DNA of 64,000 nt from PALSA-612 sp963791225. GTDB taxonomy: Bacteria; Actinomycetota; Thermoleophilia; Gaiellales; Gaiellaceae. Shown here one piece after another: positions 34,023 to 42,574 of the stretch. Both the position numbers and the translations under genes were made by a program. The stretch covers positions 1,116,001 to 1,180,000 of the forward strand of contig CAWBRV010000003.1 of the NCBI GenBank assembly GCA_963791225.1, in the 5' to 3' direction. Position 1 is the first letter of the stretch, and each line of letters opens with the position of its first letter. The notes beneath the pieces are model-generated. The model made no database searches, had not been told where the DNA came from, and saw nothing but the letters and a program-made list of their open reading frames with translations.

Positions 34023-35068
34023 CCTTCGGCCAGCCGCTGTTCCTGCTCACCCTGCTCGTCGTGCCGCTCGTGATCGGCCTCTACGTGCTCGCGCAGCGGC
34101 GGCGGGCGAAGTACGCGGTCAAGTTCACGAACATGGACGTGCTCGCGAGCGTGGTGGGGACCCGCCGCTCCTGGCGCCGCTACGTCGCGCCGCTCGTCTT
34201 CCTGCTCGCCCTGGCGGCGCTCTGCGTCGCCCTCGCCCGGCCGCAGCGGTCGACGCTCGTCGCGAGCCAGCAGGCGACGGTGATCCTGGTCGTCGACGTC
34301 TCCGGCTCGATGCACGCGACCGACGTCAAGCCCACGCGTCTCGGCGCAGCGCAGAAGGCAGTCCGGATCTTCCTCGACCATGCGCCGAAGAACCTCCGTA
34401 TCGCCCTGATCGCCTTCTCGGGCGACGCGAACATCGCCGCCCCGCCGACGACCGACCACAACCTGATCCGCCAGGCCGACGACACGCTCGGCGACTTCAC
34501 CGGCAACGGCGGGACGGCGATCGGCGACGCGCTCGCGCTCGCCGTCGAGGTGGCCCACGCGGCCGTCGGGCCGACTGGCGCGCCGTCGAGCGGCCAGACC
34601 ATCGCCTACCACCCGCACGGCCCGCAGTCGCCCGTCTCGATCGTCTTCCTCTCCGACGGCCACCAGACACGCGGCGCGCTGCAGCCGCTCGAGGGCGCCG
34701 CGCAGGCGAAGGCGGCCGGCATTCCCGTCTTCACCGTCGCGCTCGGCACGCCGAACGGGACGCTCACCTTCGGAAACGGCTTCGGCAACCCATACGGCGG
34801 CCCCGGCTCCGGCCCCGGCGGCTTCGGCGGGACGATCCCGGTGCCGCCCGATCCGGCCACCCTGCACGCGATCGCATCGCTGACGGGCGGCAAGTTCGTC
34901 GACGCCCGGAACGCGAAGACGCTGAACGACTCCTATGCCAACCTCGGCTCGCGCCTCGGCCGCAAGCCCGGGAAGAGCGAGATCACCAACGAATGGGTGC
35001 TCCTCGCTGCCGCGCTCCTCCTCGGCGCGGGGCTCCTCTCGGCCGTCTGGGCGCCGCGGCTCCCGTAA
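34019..35068 (+). CDS. BatB-like von Willebrand factor A membrane protein
   Basis: 349 residues; ATG overlaps the preceding stop (ATGA). Two N-terminal spans around a basic loop, then a vWA domain with MIDAS VILVVDVSGSMHATDVKPTR and GTAIGDALALAVEVA, a Gly/Pro-rich insertion (GNPYGGPGSGPGGFGG) and a final span EWVLLAAALLLGAGLLSAVW. The MIDAS repeats the ATDVKPTRL phrase of the upstream BatA-like protein, so the two are paralogues. Ends the operon before a strong hairpin. Confidence 0.87.
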   Translation: MTFGQPLFLLTLLVVPLVIGLYVLAQRRRAKYAVKFTNMDVLASVVGTRRSWRRYVAPLVFLLALAALCVALARPQRSTLVASQQATVILVVDVSGSMHATDVKPTRLGAAQKAVRIFLDHAPKNLRIALIAFSGDANIAAPPTTDHNLIRQADDTLGDFTGNGGTAIGDALALAVEVAHAAVGPTGAPSSGQTIAYHPHGPQSPVSIVFLSDGHQTRGALQPLEGAAQAKAAGIPVFTVALGTPNGTLTFGNGFGNPYGGPGSGPGGFGGTIPVPPDPATLHAIASLTGGKFVDARNAKTLNDSYANLGSRLGRKPGKSEITNEWVLLAAALLLGAGLLSAVWAPRLP

Positions 35069-35071
35069 CGC

Positions 35072-35114
35072 GGAAGCCCCGGCGCCGCCGCGAGTCGACG
35101 GAGCCGGGGCTTCC
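35072..35114. terminator. Bidirectional terminator-like hairpin
   Basis: A perfect 12-bp stem (GGAAGCCCCGGC at 35072-35083 with its complement at 35103-35114) begins 3 bases after the BatB stop and ends 15 bases before the stop of the convergent secreted-protein gene. No T tract, as often in this GC range. Confidence 0.6.
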
Positions 35115-35129
35115 CCTGGGATGTCGCTC

Positions 35130-36233
35130 TCAGCCGGTGGGGAGGTCGTCCCCCGCGCCGGCGCAGTAGCCGAGGCCGCCGGCCGAGTCGTTCGACCACA
35201 GGCTCTGGACGGGATACAGCTTGCCGTCGTTGCCGGTGATGTTGTTCAGCCCGCCGGGGACCGTCGATGGAGGCGTGATGCCCTCCGAGTAGCCGACCCA
35301 CGCGCACTTGTCGCCGTTCTCGTAGGCGTTGTAGTCGTACCAGCCGCCCAGGTTCACGCCGTCGATCACGTCCTCCGCGCCAGGATCGGTGACCGTCTCC
35401 TCGATCTCGTGGCCGACGACGATCGTGAAGCCGTCGAGTCGGCCCGCGTAGAAGCCGGTATTGACGGAGTTCTGGCCACAACCCGTGCCCGAGTTGAGGA
35501 CGTACGGCATGTTCGTGAAGGAGATCCCCGGCTGCACGCCCGGGTAGTACTGCGGCTGCGTGTAGTCGTGCCACGCGCAGTAGCCCGCGCCGGAGTTGAA
35601 GCCTGCCTCGTTGTACTTCTGCGGCTGCGCGATCACGAACTGACTGTTCCTCAGGTCGGTGGCCCCGAAGTGGGCCACGGCCCGCTGTGCCTCCTGGGCC
35701 AGTTCGAGTCCGCTGACATCGTTGTGGATCGGGTTTGTGTTGTCGTACCAGACGCCTCCGAGCTGATTCGTCGGGTTGTCGATGTGCTGGCTCCAGCCGT
35801 TGATCGTCTGGTAGTACTGGGTCTGGGAGCCCGACCAGGCGGTGCCGCCGAACGCCTTGACGAAGTTCGTCATCCGGGCGGCGGCGCCGTCCGGGTCGTA
35901 CGTGGGTGCGCCGGGCGTCGTGTGGTCGAACGCGCCGGCCTGGCCCCAGCCCCAGAACACGAGGTAGATCTTCGGCTGCACCTGCACGTGACCGCCGAAG
36001 TACGCCATGTTCACCATCGCCGGCTGCCCGGCGGGCGGCACTCCGGTCGGCAGGCAGCAGATCGGCGGCGGCTGAAGGGCCGGGTTGCCGATGTTGTTCA
36101 CGTTCGGCATGTACAGCGGGTGATGCGGTGCGGGCGGCATGCCGTCGGCGCCGGCGGTGCTCGTGCCGGCAAGGAACGCGACCGCGAGCAGGCTCGCCGT
36201 CACGCAGACCAGTTTGATGAGTCGCTTGTTCAT
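35130..36233 (-). CDS. Exported protein with HExxE motif, EXORDIUM/PHI-1-like
   Basis: 367 residues. Signal peptide LIKLVCVTASLLAVAFLAGT. The mature protein has a KIYLVFWGWGQAGAF strand, a SGSQTQYYQTING stretch, and IVVGHEIEETVTDPGAEDVI followed by GWYDYNAYENGDKCAW. The H-E-x2-E-x2-T-D-P pattern is shared with secreted proteins resembling plant EXORDIUM/phosphate-induced-1 and could be a metal site. A protease role is possible but unproven. It lies 21 bases after the neighbouring secreted protein gene and is probably exported together with it. Confidence 0.65.
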   Translation of the reverse strand: MNKRLIKLVCVTASLLAVAFLAGTSTAGADGMPPAPHHPLYMPNVNNIGNPALQPPPICCLPTGVPPAGQPAMVNMAYFGGHVQVQPKIYLVFWGWGQAGAFDHTTPGAPTYDPDGAAARMTNFVKAFGGTAWSGSQTQYYQTINGWSQHIDNPTNQLGGVWYDNTNPIHNDVSGLELAQEAQRAVAHFGATDLRNSQFVIAQPQKYNEAGFNSGAGYCAWHDYTQPQYYPGVQPGISFTNMPYVLNSGTGCGQNSVNTGFYAGRLDGFTIVVGHEIEETVTDPGAEDVIDGVNLGGWYDYNAYENGDKCAWVGYSEGITPPSTVPGGLNNITGNDGKLYPVQSLWSNDSAGGLGYCAGAGDDLPTG

Positions 36234-36254
36234 CTCGAAGCCTCCTCTCGGTCG

Positions 36255-37160
36255 CTACTTGGTGACGTTGAAGTGACGGGCGACGACGCCGGACGTGTCG
36301 AAACCCTGAACTGACTGCACGTAGAGCGTGTGCTTGCCCGGGCTCGGCGTCGGGATGACGACGCTCCAACCGTTGGAGGTCGAGTTGACCGCGACGGGGA
36401 TCGGGCTGGCGAAGCTCGGATCGTCCAGGGAGAGCAGCACGGAGCGGTTGACGCTGGCCGTGTAGCCCGGGATGTTCACGAACGATGCGCCGTTCGTGGC
36501 GACGAAGCCGCTGAACGTGTACGGCCCGTGCAGATGGACACGCAGGTCGATGCCGCTCAGGTCCTTCTTGTCGAGCGTGGCATCGGGAGTGATCGTGAAG
36601 TTGATCAGGTTGTCGCTCGCCGTCGGGTCGAGGACGACCAGCTCCGTGTCCGAGCCGACCGCAACGCCGCTTCCGTCGATCAGCGCCTCGAGGCTGACGT
36701 CTGCCTCCATGACGCCCGCCTGTGCCGGGCCGACGAGGCCCTGGACGTCGATGGTGCCCGTGATCTGCCGGGTCGCGTCGAGGGACAGTGGCATCCCGTC
36801 CAGTGCGGGATAGTCCACGAACGCGCCCGCGTCGGCGTCACCACCGACCCCGAGGACGCCGTTGATCAGCGAGCCGCAGCCGCTGCCGGCGTCGGTGCCG
36901 GTCGAGACGCTCAGGTGCGGATTGTCGCCTGACGTGCCGCAGCCGTCGCGGCGCACGTAGAACAGCTTGGTCGTCGGATTCGCGGCGGCGAAGGTCACGC
37001 CGCCGAAGACCGGCAGGTTGGGCGTCCGCTTCTGCGAGAAGGACTGCCCCTCCTTCGGGCTCGTGATCGTGACCGACGTCGACGACGACGCGACCGCGAC
37101 GCCGGCGATGAGCGCAAGTGCCGCCGGAACCAGCACGGCCAGCGCCTTGACTCTGCTCAC
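36255..37160 (-). CDS. Exported hypothetical beta-sandwich protein
   Basis: 301 residues. Signal peptide VLVPAALALIAGVAVASS. Three repeating beta-rich blocks of about 90 residues with Asp/Gly/Thr-rich loops follow; the last (PGKHTLYVQSVQGFDTSGVV) resembles bacterial Ig-like or CARDB-type modules. Two cysteines near residues 74 and 95 may form a disulfide. No catalytic motif. First gene of a two-gene operon with the HExxE protein; probably surface-associated. Confidence 0.6.
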   Translation of the reverse strand: MSRVKALAVLVPAALALIAGVAVASSSTSVTITSPKEGQSFSQKRTPNLPVFGGVTFAAANPTTKLFYVRRDGCGTSGDNPHLSVSTGTDAGSGCGSLINGVLGVGGDADAGAFVDYPALDGMPLSLDATRQITGTIDVQGLVGPAQAGVMEADVSLEALIDGSGVAVGSDTELVVLDPTASDNLINFTITPDATLDKKDLSGIDLRVHLHGPYTFSGFVATNGASFVNIPGYTASVNRSVLLSLDDPSFASPIPVAVNSTSNGWSVVIPTPSPGKHTLYVQSVQGFDTSGVVARHFNVTK

Positions 37161-37277
37161 TGAAGCTCCTTTCCTGGGGCGCCCGAAGGCGCCGAAGATC
37201 GTTTCCAGGAGCTAGAGACCTCGCACCGCGCCAAAACTTGCACCACACAGCTCGGCAGACACGTCCGTTCCGGCCCG

Positions 37278-37300
37278 GTCCGAGGGACTGTCCCTCGGAC
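37278..37300. repeat. REP-like palindrome, copy 2 (perfect)
   Basis: A 23-nt perfect palindrome around GGGACTGTCCC with arms GTCCGA / TCGGAC. It lies 117 bases upstream of the secreted-protein start and 42 bases beyond the end of a small reading frame. GC-rich inverted repeats flank it (CGGCCCGG / CCCGGCCGG). Confidence 0.9.
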
Positions 37301-37342
37301 AGCGCCCGGCCGGTCAGTGCGGACTCGCCGGGCGCGAGGGCG

Positions 37343-37462
37343 CTAGCCGTGGCTGACGAAGGCGAGGAAGAGCAGTCCGAGCGGCAGCAGGAGCGCCACC
37401 AGGCCGCGGTGCAGCATCGCGTGGCGAATGCTGGAGGTGAATCGACGGCGGCGGTTGGTCAT
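37343..37462 (-). CDS. Small basic/hydrophobic reading frame, possible membrane peptide
   Basis: 39 residues, ATG 37462. A basic start (MTNRRRRFTSSIRHA) is followed by one hydrophobic segment GLVALLLPLGLLFLAFVS. There is no clear ribosome site, and it is divergent from the ATP-grasp gene (83 bases apart). The basic-then-hydrophobic pattern is typical of small membrane peptides but can also arise by chance, so it is only a candidate. Otherwise the 384 bases between 37161 and 37545 hold only REP copy 2. Confidence 0.3.
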   Translation of the reverse strand: MTNRRRRFTSSIRHAMLHRGLVALLLPLGLLFLAFVSHG

Positions 37463-37544
37463 CAACTGTTCTGACGTCAGTGAAGCGGGATCGATGTTGA
37501 GACAGCGTGAAGCTTTCGCAAGGTTCCCGTTACCATCGGCAGTC

Positions 37545-39065
37545 GTGCCGCCGGCCTTGACCGCAACGGACGGAGCGACCGCCCGTTTCGACGAACTCCA
37601 GCGCAAGCTGGTGCCCCTCTGGCAGTCGATCCACTCCATGACGCAGGACGAGCAGACGATCGTCGTCGTGCCGTCCATGAGCCTCGAGGACTCGGGCTGG
37701 CCGAGCTCCGTGCTCCAGGCCTACGAGGAGCGCTTCCTGTTCCTGCTCCTGCTCCTGCGCCAGCCGCGCGCCCGACTCGTCTACGTCACGTCGCAGGCGA
37801 TCAACCCGAGCGTCGTCGACTACTACCTCGACCTGCTGCCGGGCGTCATCCCGTCGCACGCGCGCCGCCGGCTCTTCCTCGTCGCGCCGCTCGACGGCTC
37901 CGCGCGGCCGCTCTCGGAGAAGCTGCTCGAGCGGCCGCGACTGCTCGCGCGGATCCGCGAGCTGATCGTCAATCCCGAACGGGCCCATCTCGTTCCCTTC
38001 AACACGACCGAGCTGGAACGGGATCTCGCCCTCGCCCTCGGCATCCCCATGTACGGCGCCGACCCGCAGTTCTTCCACTACGGGACGAAGACCGGCTGTC
38101 GACGGCTCTTCGTCGACGAAGGCGTTCGCCACCCACTCGGTGAGGAGGATCTGGCAGAGATCGGCGAGGTCGTCGACGCGCTGTGCCGGTTGCGTGCGGT
38201 CCGGCCGGAGGCGGCGCACGCGATCGTCAAGCTGAACGAGGGCGTGTCGGGCGAGGGCAACGCGAGCGTCGACCTGCGCGGCCTGCCGGCGCCTGGGTCG
38301 CCGGAGGAGACCCGTGCTGTCGAGGAGCGTGTGCGGGCGATGAGCTTCGAGGATCCGACCGTCGAGTTCGACGGGTATGCGGCCGATCTGGCCGACCGCG
38401 GGGGGATCGTCGAGGAGCGGATCGCGGGCGAGGAGGTCCGGAGCCCGAGCGTCCAGATGCGCGTGACGCCGCTCGGCGCCCTCGAGGTGCTCTCGACGCA
38501 CGACCAGGTGCTCGGTGGGCCGAGCGGGCAGTCATACCTCGGCTGTCGCTTCCCGGCCGACCAGGCCTACTCGGCCGCGATCACACGCGAGGCCGTGAAG
38601 GTCGGAGAGCGCCTTGCGCGGGAGGGCGTGCTCGGCAGGTTCGCAGTCGACTTCGTCGTCGTGCGGTCGGGCGGAAGCTGGGATCCGTACGCGATCGAGC
38701 TCAACCTGCGGAAGGGCGGGACGACCCATCCGTTCCTCACGCTGCAATTCCTGACGGACGGCGTCTACGACCCCGACACCGGTGTGTTCACGGCGCCGAG
38801 CGGACGCGAGAAGCACTTCGTCGCGTCGGATCATGTGGAAAGCCCGAGCTATCGCTCGCTGACGCCGGACGACCTGTTCGACATCGTCGTCCGGCACGGT
38901 CTCCACTTCGACCAGGCGCGACAGACCGGCGTCGTCTTCCACATGATGAGCGCGCTCGGCGAGCACGGGCGCACGGGGCTGACGGCGGTCGCCGACGATC
39001 CGGCCGGCGCGGACGAGCTCTACGACCGTGTCGTGGCCGTGTTGGACGAGGAGACGCGCGCCTAG
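37545..39065 (+). CDS. PGM1-like ATP-grasp peptide ligase
   Basis: 506 residues from GTG 37545. The central part matches the ATP-grasp layout: KTGCRRLFVDEGVRHPLGEE (A subdomain), HAIVKLNEGVSGEGNASVDL (nucleotide Lys and glycine loop), IVEERIAGEEVRSPSVQMRV and AIELNLRKGGTTHPFLTLQF, where Glu and Asn bind metal. The whole resembles the peptide ligase PGM1 of pheganomycin biosynthesis. Members join amino acids or peptides using ATP. No peptide-biosynthesis cluster surrounds it, so a housekeeping role in conjugating a small acid is as likely. Confidence 0.8.
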   Translation: MPPALTATDGATARFDELQRKLVPLWQSIHSMTQDEQTIVVVPSMSLEDSGWPSSVLQAYEERFLFLLLLLRQPRARLVYVTSQAINPSVVDYYLDLLPGVIPSHARRRLFLVAPLDGSARPLSEKLLERPRLLARIRELIVNPERAHLVPFNTTELERDLALALGIPMYGADPQFFHYGTKTGCRRLFVDEGVRHPLGEEDLAEIGEVVDALCRLRAVRPEAAHAIVKLNEGVSGEGNASVDLRGLPAPGSPEETRAVEERVRAMSFEDPTVEFDGYAADLADRGGIVEERIAGEEVRSPSVQMRVTPLGALEVLSTHDQVLGGPSGQSYLGCRFPADQAYSAAITREAVKVGERLAREGVLGRFAVDFVVVRSGGSWDPYAIELNLRKGGTTHPFLTLQFLTDGVYDPDTGVFTAPSGREKHFVASDHVESPSYRSLTPDDLFDIVVRHGLHFDQARQTGVVFHMMSALGEHGRTGLTAVADDPAGADELYDRVVAVLDEETRA

Positions 39066-39087
39066 CTCCACCGCCCGGCCTGGCCCT

Positions 39088-39110
39088 GTCGGAGGGACAG
39101 TCCCTCAAAC
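39088..39110. repeat. REP-like palindrome, copy 3
   Basis: Palindrome core GAGGGACAGTCCCTC at 39092-39106, outer arms degenerate. It lies 23 bases after the ATP-grasp stop. Confidence 0.8.
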
Positions 39111-39161
39111 GCGAGTGTCACGCAGCCGTCGCAGAAGTCAGGCTCGATGGGTCCGCGCAAG

Positions 39162-39190
39162 GCGTGGCCGAGGGACAGTCCCTGCCACGC
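39162..39190. repeat. REP-like palindrome, copy 4
   Basis: Core GGGACAGTCCC with outer arms GCGTGGC / GCCACGC. It forms a pair with copy 3, 52 bases away, between two convergent genes. Pairs of palindromes in one gap are the usual unit of RAYT-mobilised elements. Confidence 0.8.
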
Positions 39191-39224
39191 GGGAGCCACG
39201 GGATCGTCGCGGAGGCGTGACGGA

Positions 39225-40241
39225 CTAGTCCAGAACTGACAGCGGGTCGACGCTCGGCCAGTCGAAGTCTTCGCCGATCGCCTGGAGGGCGCCGCGGGTC
39301 GGCCCGTCGCAGAGCGCGCCCTCGACGCCCACCTCGTAGAACTCGCGCGGGCTCAACCCCCGCGACGCCGCCTCTGCGTACTCGCTCGCCAGGTCGATCG
39401 AGAACATGGCCGGGTCGTCGGTCGAGAGCGAGCAGCGGAGACCGGCGGCGACCATCTCCGGCAGCGGATGCTGGTCGTACGACGGCACGGCCCCGACGAG
39501 AACGTTGGCCGTGGGGCAGACGTCGAGCACCGTCCCCCGGTCGACGAGCTCGCGCACGAGCGCGGGGTCCTCGATGCAGCGGATTCCGTGCCGGATCCGG
39601 TCGGCGTGCAATGCCTCGAGCGCTCCCCACACGGACGGTGGGCCGACCACCTCTCCGGCGTGGGGGACCGACCCCAGCCCGCCCTCGCGTGCGAGCCGGA
39701 AGGCGTCGACGAAATCCTCCGGCGGGGCTTGCCCCTCGACACCGCCGAGGCCGATGCCGACCACGCCCCTGTCCTTGCATGCCACTGCGCGGCGCACGAT
39801 GTCGGCAGCCTCGTCCGGCGGCGACGTGCGGTTCAGGTCGGGCGTGAGCCGCACCTCGACACCGAGCCGCTCGCGCGCCTCCTGGACGCCGTCGCAATAC
39901 CCCTCGAAGAGCACATCCAGCTCGATACCGTTCCTGGCGGGCACGGTGGGCGCGAAGATGCCCTCGATGTACACGGCACCGTGGCGCGCCGCCTCCTCTG
40001 CGTAGTCGACGGTGATGCGCCGGAAATCGTCGGCCGTCTGGAGCGCGGCCGTGACGAGAAACCAGACGTCGATGAAATGAGGCAGGTCCTCGAAGCGGAA
40101 GAGCTCCTGCATGTCCTCGGCCGTCTCGACCGGCATCGCCACGTCGTTGCGGCGCGCGATCTCGAGCAGCGTCGCCGGTTGGACGGTGCCCTCGAGGTGG
40201 ACGTGAAGCTCAATCTTTGGATACATCGCCTGCGGCAGCAT
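39225..40241 (-). CDS. Adenosine deaminase-family hydrolase
   Basis: 338 residues. Metal ligands in KIELHVHLEGT (His13, His15), catalytic HAGEVVGP (His-Ala-Gly-Glu), RIRHGIRCIED and the metal/substrate Asp pair CSLSTDDPAMF. This is the adenosine/adenine deaminase superfamily, purine salvage, cytoplasmic. Some actinobacterial members act on adenine or other purines, so adenosine specificity is not assured. ATG 40226 is an alternative start. Ends 15 bases beyond the second tail-to-tail palindrome. Confidence 0.88.
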   Translation of the reverse strand: MLPQAMYPKIELHVHLEGTVQPATLLEIARRNDVAMPVETAEDMQELFRFEDLPHFIDVWFLVTAALQTADDFRRITVDYAEEAARHGAVYIEGIFAPTVPARNGIELDVLFEGYCDGVQEARERLGVEVRLTPDLNRTSPPDEAADIVRRAVACKDRGVVGIGLGGVEGQAPPEDFVDAFRLAREGGLGSVPHAGEVVGPPSVWGALEALHADRIRHGIRCIEDPALVRELVDRGTVLDVCPTANVLVGAVPSYDQHPLPEMVAAGLRCSLSTDDPAMFSIDLASEYAEAASRGLSPREFYEVGVEGALCDGPTRGALQAIGEDFDWPSVDPLSVLD

Positions 40242-40277
40242 GATCCTCGCTCCGGCCGGATACCCTTCGCCCCGGTC

Positions 40278-41180
40278 TCAATCCGGGAACGAGCCGGGAT
40301 CCTCGCGACAACGGCGAAGGAGATCGTCGTCGATGTTGCCGCCTGTCACGACGAGCACGATCGGCCCGTCGGTCTCACCGAGCTGGGTGATGCCGGCGAG
40401 CCCGGCGCCCGCGGCCGCCTCGGCGCGGATGCCGGCGGCGTCGAACTCGGCCACGCCGCGCGCGATTTCGTGCTCCGAGACGAGCAGCATCCGGTCGGCG
40501 GCGTTGTTCAGCACGTCGACGGCGTAGGGGATGGCGATGCGAACCGCGAGTCCGTCGGCGATCGTGGCCGAGCGGTCGCTCTCGACGACGGAACGGGCTT
40601 CCCACGAGAGCGCCATCACGGGCGCGTCCTTCGCGACGACCCCAACACGGAGAGTCGTCGGCGACCGGCGGCCGAGCGTGAGGCCGATGCCTCCGAGCAA
40701 CGCGCCGTTCCCGGTCGGCACGACCACCGCCGCCGGGGCTTCGTCGAGCTGGTCGAGGATCTCGTCGGCGATCGATCCGTAGGCGTCGTATTGCAGCGGC
40801 TCCGCGCCGTCCTCGAAGAAGGGCAGGCTCCGCTCGGCCGCGAACGACTTCCCGGCCTCCTTCGCCTCGTCGACGTCGGCGCCGCCGAGCCGGACGTCGG
40901 CGCCGAGCCGCTCCAGGTGCGCGAGCTTGCTCTTGCTCGCCCCGAGCGGCGCGAAGACGACCGCGTCGAGGCCGACCCGCGCAGCCGCCCAGCTCGTGGC
41001 GGCGCCGTGGTTCCCCGTCGACGCCGTGACGACGCCGAGTGCGCCTGCGTCACGGTAGTGCTCGACGACGGGCAATGCCGCCCTCCACTTGAAGGCGCCG
41101 AGCTCGTGGACGTCCTCCCGCTTCAACCACAGACGCTCGCGGGCGAGCGAGGGCGGGGACGGCTCGAGCGGCGTCGTCAC
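40278..41180 (-). CDS. PLP-dependent threonine/serine dehydratase-family enzyme
   Basis: 300 residues from GTG 41180, overlapping the stop of the GFA gene (GTGA). PLP lysine in LGAFKWRAA (Lys31), the phosphate loop TASTGNHGAATSWA, VVVPTGNGALLGG and a terminal VLVVTGGNIDDD. The fold is tryptophan-synthase-beta-like. The N-terminus is shorter than in classical enzymes, beginning just before the PLP lysine segment (LWLKREDVHELGAFKWRA). Deamination of threonine or serine, or a related racemase/lyase, is likely. Confidence 0.84.
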   Translation of the reverse strand: MTTPLEPSPPSLARERLWLKREDVHELGAFKWRAALPVVEHYRDAGALGVVTASTGNHGAATSWAAARVGLDAVVFAPLGASKSKLAHLERLGADVRLGGADVDEAKEAGKSFAAERSLPFFEDGAEPLQYDAYGSIADEILDQLDEAPAAVVVPTGNGALLGGIGLTLGRRSPTTLRVGVVAKDAPVMALSWEARSVVESDRSATIADGLAVRIAIPYAVDVLNNAADRMLLVSEHEIARGVAEFDAAGIRAEAAAGAGLAGITQLGETDGPIVLVVTGGNIDDDLLRRCREDPGSFPD

Positions 41181-41590
41181 GCGCCGGGGACTGCTCCCGG
41201 ATGGCGGGGCAATCCATCCTCGGGAATCGTGTCCCAGGGCGCCGCCGACGCGGTGTGCGAGTGGTATTGCGGTCGGATCCCGGGGTCGTCGTCGAGCACG
41301 CCGAAGCGGATGGAGACCTCGGGCCCGTCCGGCCACGTGCCTCCAAAGAGGCTGGAGCCGCACTCGGAGCAGAATGCCTTTGCCATGCCGCCTGCCGGTC
41401 GATAGACGCGGATGAGCTCCTCGCCCCGTAGGAGCCGGAAGCCGTCGCGCGGCATGCGTCCCTGTGTGAGGCCGAACGTGCCCGAGTGCTTGCGGCACCG
41501 GGAGCAGTGGCAGTGGCTCGCGCGCCGGAACGTCTGCGTCAGCTCGAAGCGCACTCCGCCGCAGAGGCAGCTTCCGGTGACGGGCTCCAC
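41177..41590 (-). CDS. GFA-family (CENP-V-fold) zinc protein
   Basis: 137 residues with the GFA zinc ligands: GSCLCGGVRF (C-x-C), ASHCHCSRCRK (C-x2-C) and AFCSECGSSLF (C-x2-C). The family contains glutathione-linked formaldehyde-activating enzymes and related uncharacterised proteins; the reaction here is unknown. Translationally coupled to the dehydratase by a four-base overlap. Confidence 0.88.
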   Translation of the reverse strand: MEPVTGSCLCGGVRFELTQTFRRASHCHCSRCRKHSGTFGLTQGRMPRDGFRLLRGEELIRVYRPAGGMAKAFCSECGSSLFGGTWPDGPEVSIRFGVLDDDPGIRPQYHSHTASAAPWDTIPEDGLPRHPGAVPGA

Positions 41591-41640
41591 GACGGGACTC
41601 TACGGCTCCGGCACCCCCTCGCGTGCGATGCTGTCGCGCC

Positions 41641-42348
41641 ATGCCCACCGTCCAGCTCTTCGCCACCTGCCTCGGCGACCTGGTCTTCCCGGGCGCGGTC
41701 GGGGACGCGGAGGCGCTGCTGCGGGAGGCCGGTTTCGACGTCGAGTTTCCTCGCGGACAGGTCTGTTGCGGGCAGCCGGCGTTCAACTCGGGGCATCGCT
41801 CGGCGTCGCGGCGGGTCGCGCGCACGTTCACCCGCGCGTTCTCGCGGACGACGCCCGTCGTGACGCCCTCGGGCTCGTGCGCGACGATGGTCTCGCGGTT
41901 CCTGCCCGAGCTCGTCGGTTGCGAGCCGTTCGACGTTTGGGAGCTCTCCGCGTTCCTGGACGCGCAGGGGATCGAGCCCGCCCGGAGGAACGAAGGCCGG
42001 CGGATCGCGTACCACGACTCGTGTCACATGCTGCGCGAGTTGCGGATCGCCGACGCGCCGAGGCGGCTGCTCCAGCGCTCGGGTGCCGAGCTCGTCGCCT
42101 TGCCGCGGGCCGATCTGTGTTGCGGATTCGGTGGCACCTTCTCGGTGCGGCAGCCGGAGGTGTCGGTGGCGATGGCCGACGACAAGCTCGCCGGCGCGGC
42201 CACGTCCGGCGCCGACGCGCTCGTCAGCGCCGACCCGGGCTGCCTGATGCACCTTCGCGGTCGTGCCGCACGGCTCGGCCAAACGATGCCGATCGTCCAT
42301 CTCGCCACGGCGCTCGCACGTGGAATCGACGCGGACGGTCCGGTTTGA
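41641..42348 (+). CDS. lutA: LutA-like lactate-utilisation iron-sulfur protein
   Basis: 235 residues from ATG 41641. Two CCG domains, CCGQPAFNSGH and CCGFGGTFSVRQPEV, with linked single cysteines in LFATCLGD, SGSCATM, DSCHMLRE and DPGCLMHL, the layout of the LutA/GlpC cysteine-rich family. With LutB and LutC it oxidises L-lactate to pyruvate at the membrane. The next lut gene is 226 bases downstream, an unusually long gap for this operon. Confidence 0.88.
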   Translation: MPTVQLFATCLGDLVFPGAVGDAEALLREAGFDVEFPRGQVCCGQPAFNSGHRSASRRVARTFTRAFSRTTPVVTPSGSCATMVSRFLPELVGCEPFDVWELSAFLDAQGIEPARRNEGRRIAYHDSCHMLRELRIADAPRRLLQRSGAELVALPRADLCCGFGGTFSVRQPEVSVAMADDKLAGAATSGADALVSADPGCLMHLRGRAARLGQTMPIVHLATALARGIDADGPV

Positions 42349-42485
42349 GCATGCGTCGCCCTGGATTGCATGGGAGAGACCGCGTGCATGCGGGCACGCG
42401 TTCGCGCCGAATTGGCACGAATTCGCCTCAAATCGTCACATTCCGGACACTGACACGTGCGCGTTCGAGCGATATCGTCGAGCAC

Positions 42486-42512
42486 GAGGGTGGAGGGTGG
42501 TACCCCACCCTC
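42486..42512 (+). promoter_or_regulatory. Nested inverted repeat upstream of lutB, possible operator
   Basis: GAGGGTGG (42486-42493) pairs with CCACCCTC (42505-42512). Nested inside is a second GGGTGG/CCACCC pair around TACC. It sits 63 bases before the lutB start in the lutA-lutB gap. Similar GGTnnACC dyads serve GntR-type regulators, but no regulator gene is nearby. The rest of the gap 42349-42574 shows no recognised element. Confidence 0.35.
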
Positions 42513-42574
42513 GATTTGGGTGGGGGTGCGCGGACGTGGCCCTGCCGGTCGGTGGCGGCGCGGAAGATGGCGCG

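Noticed and set aside
39088..39190. CRISPR-like paired repeats
   Set aside because: Only two copies, unequal arms, no array of uniform spacers and no cas gene in the window.
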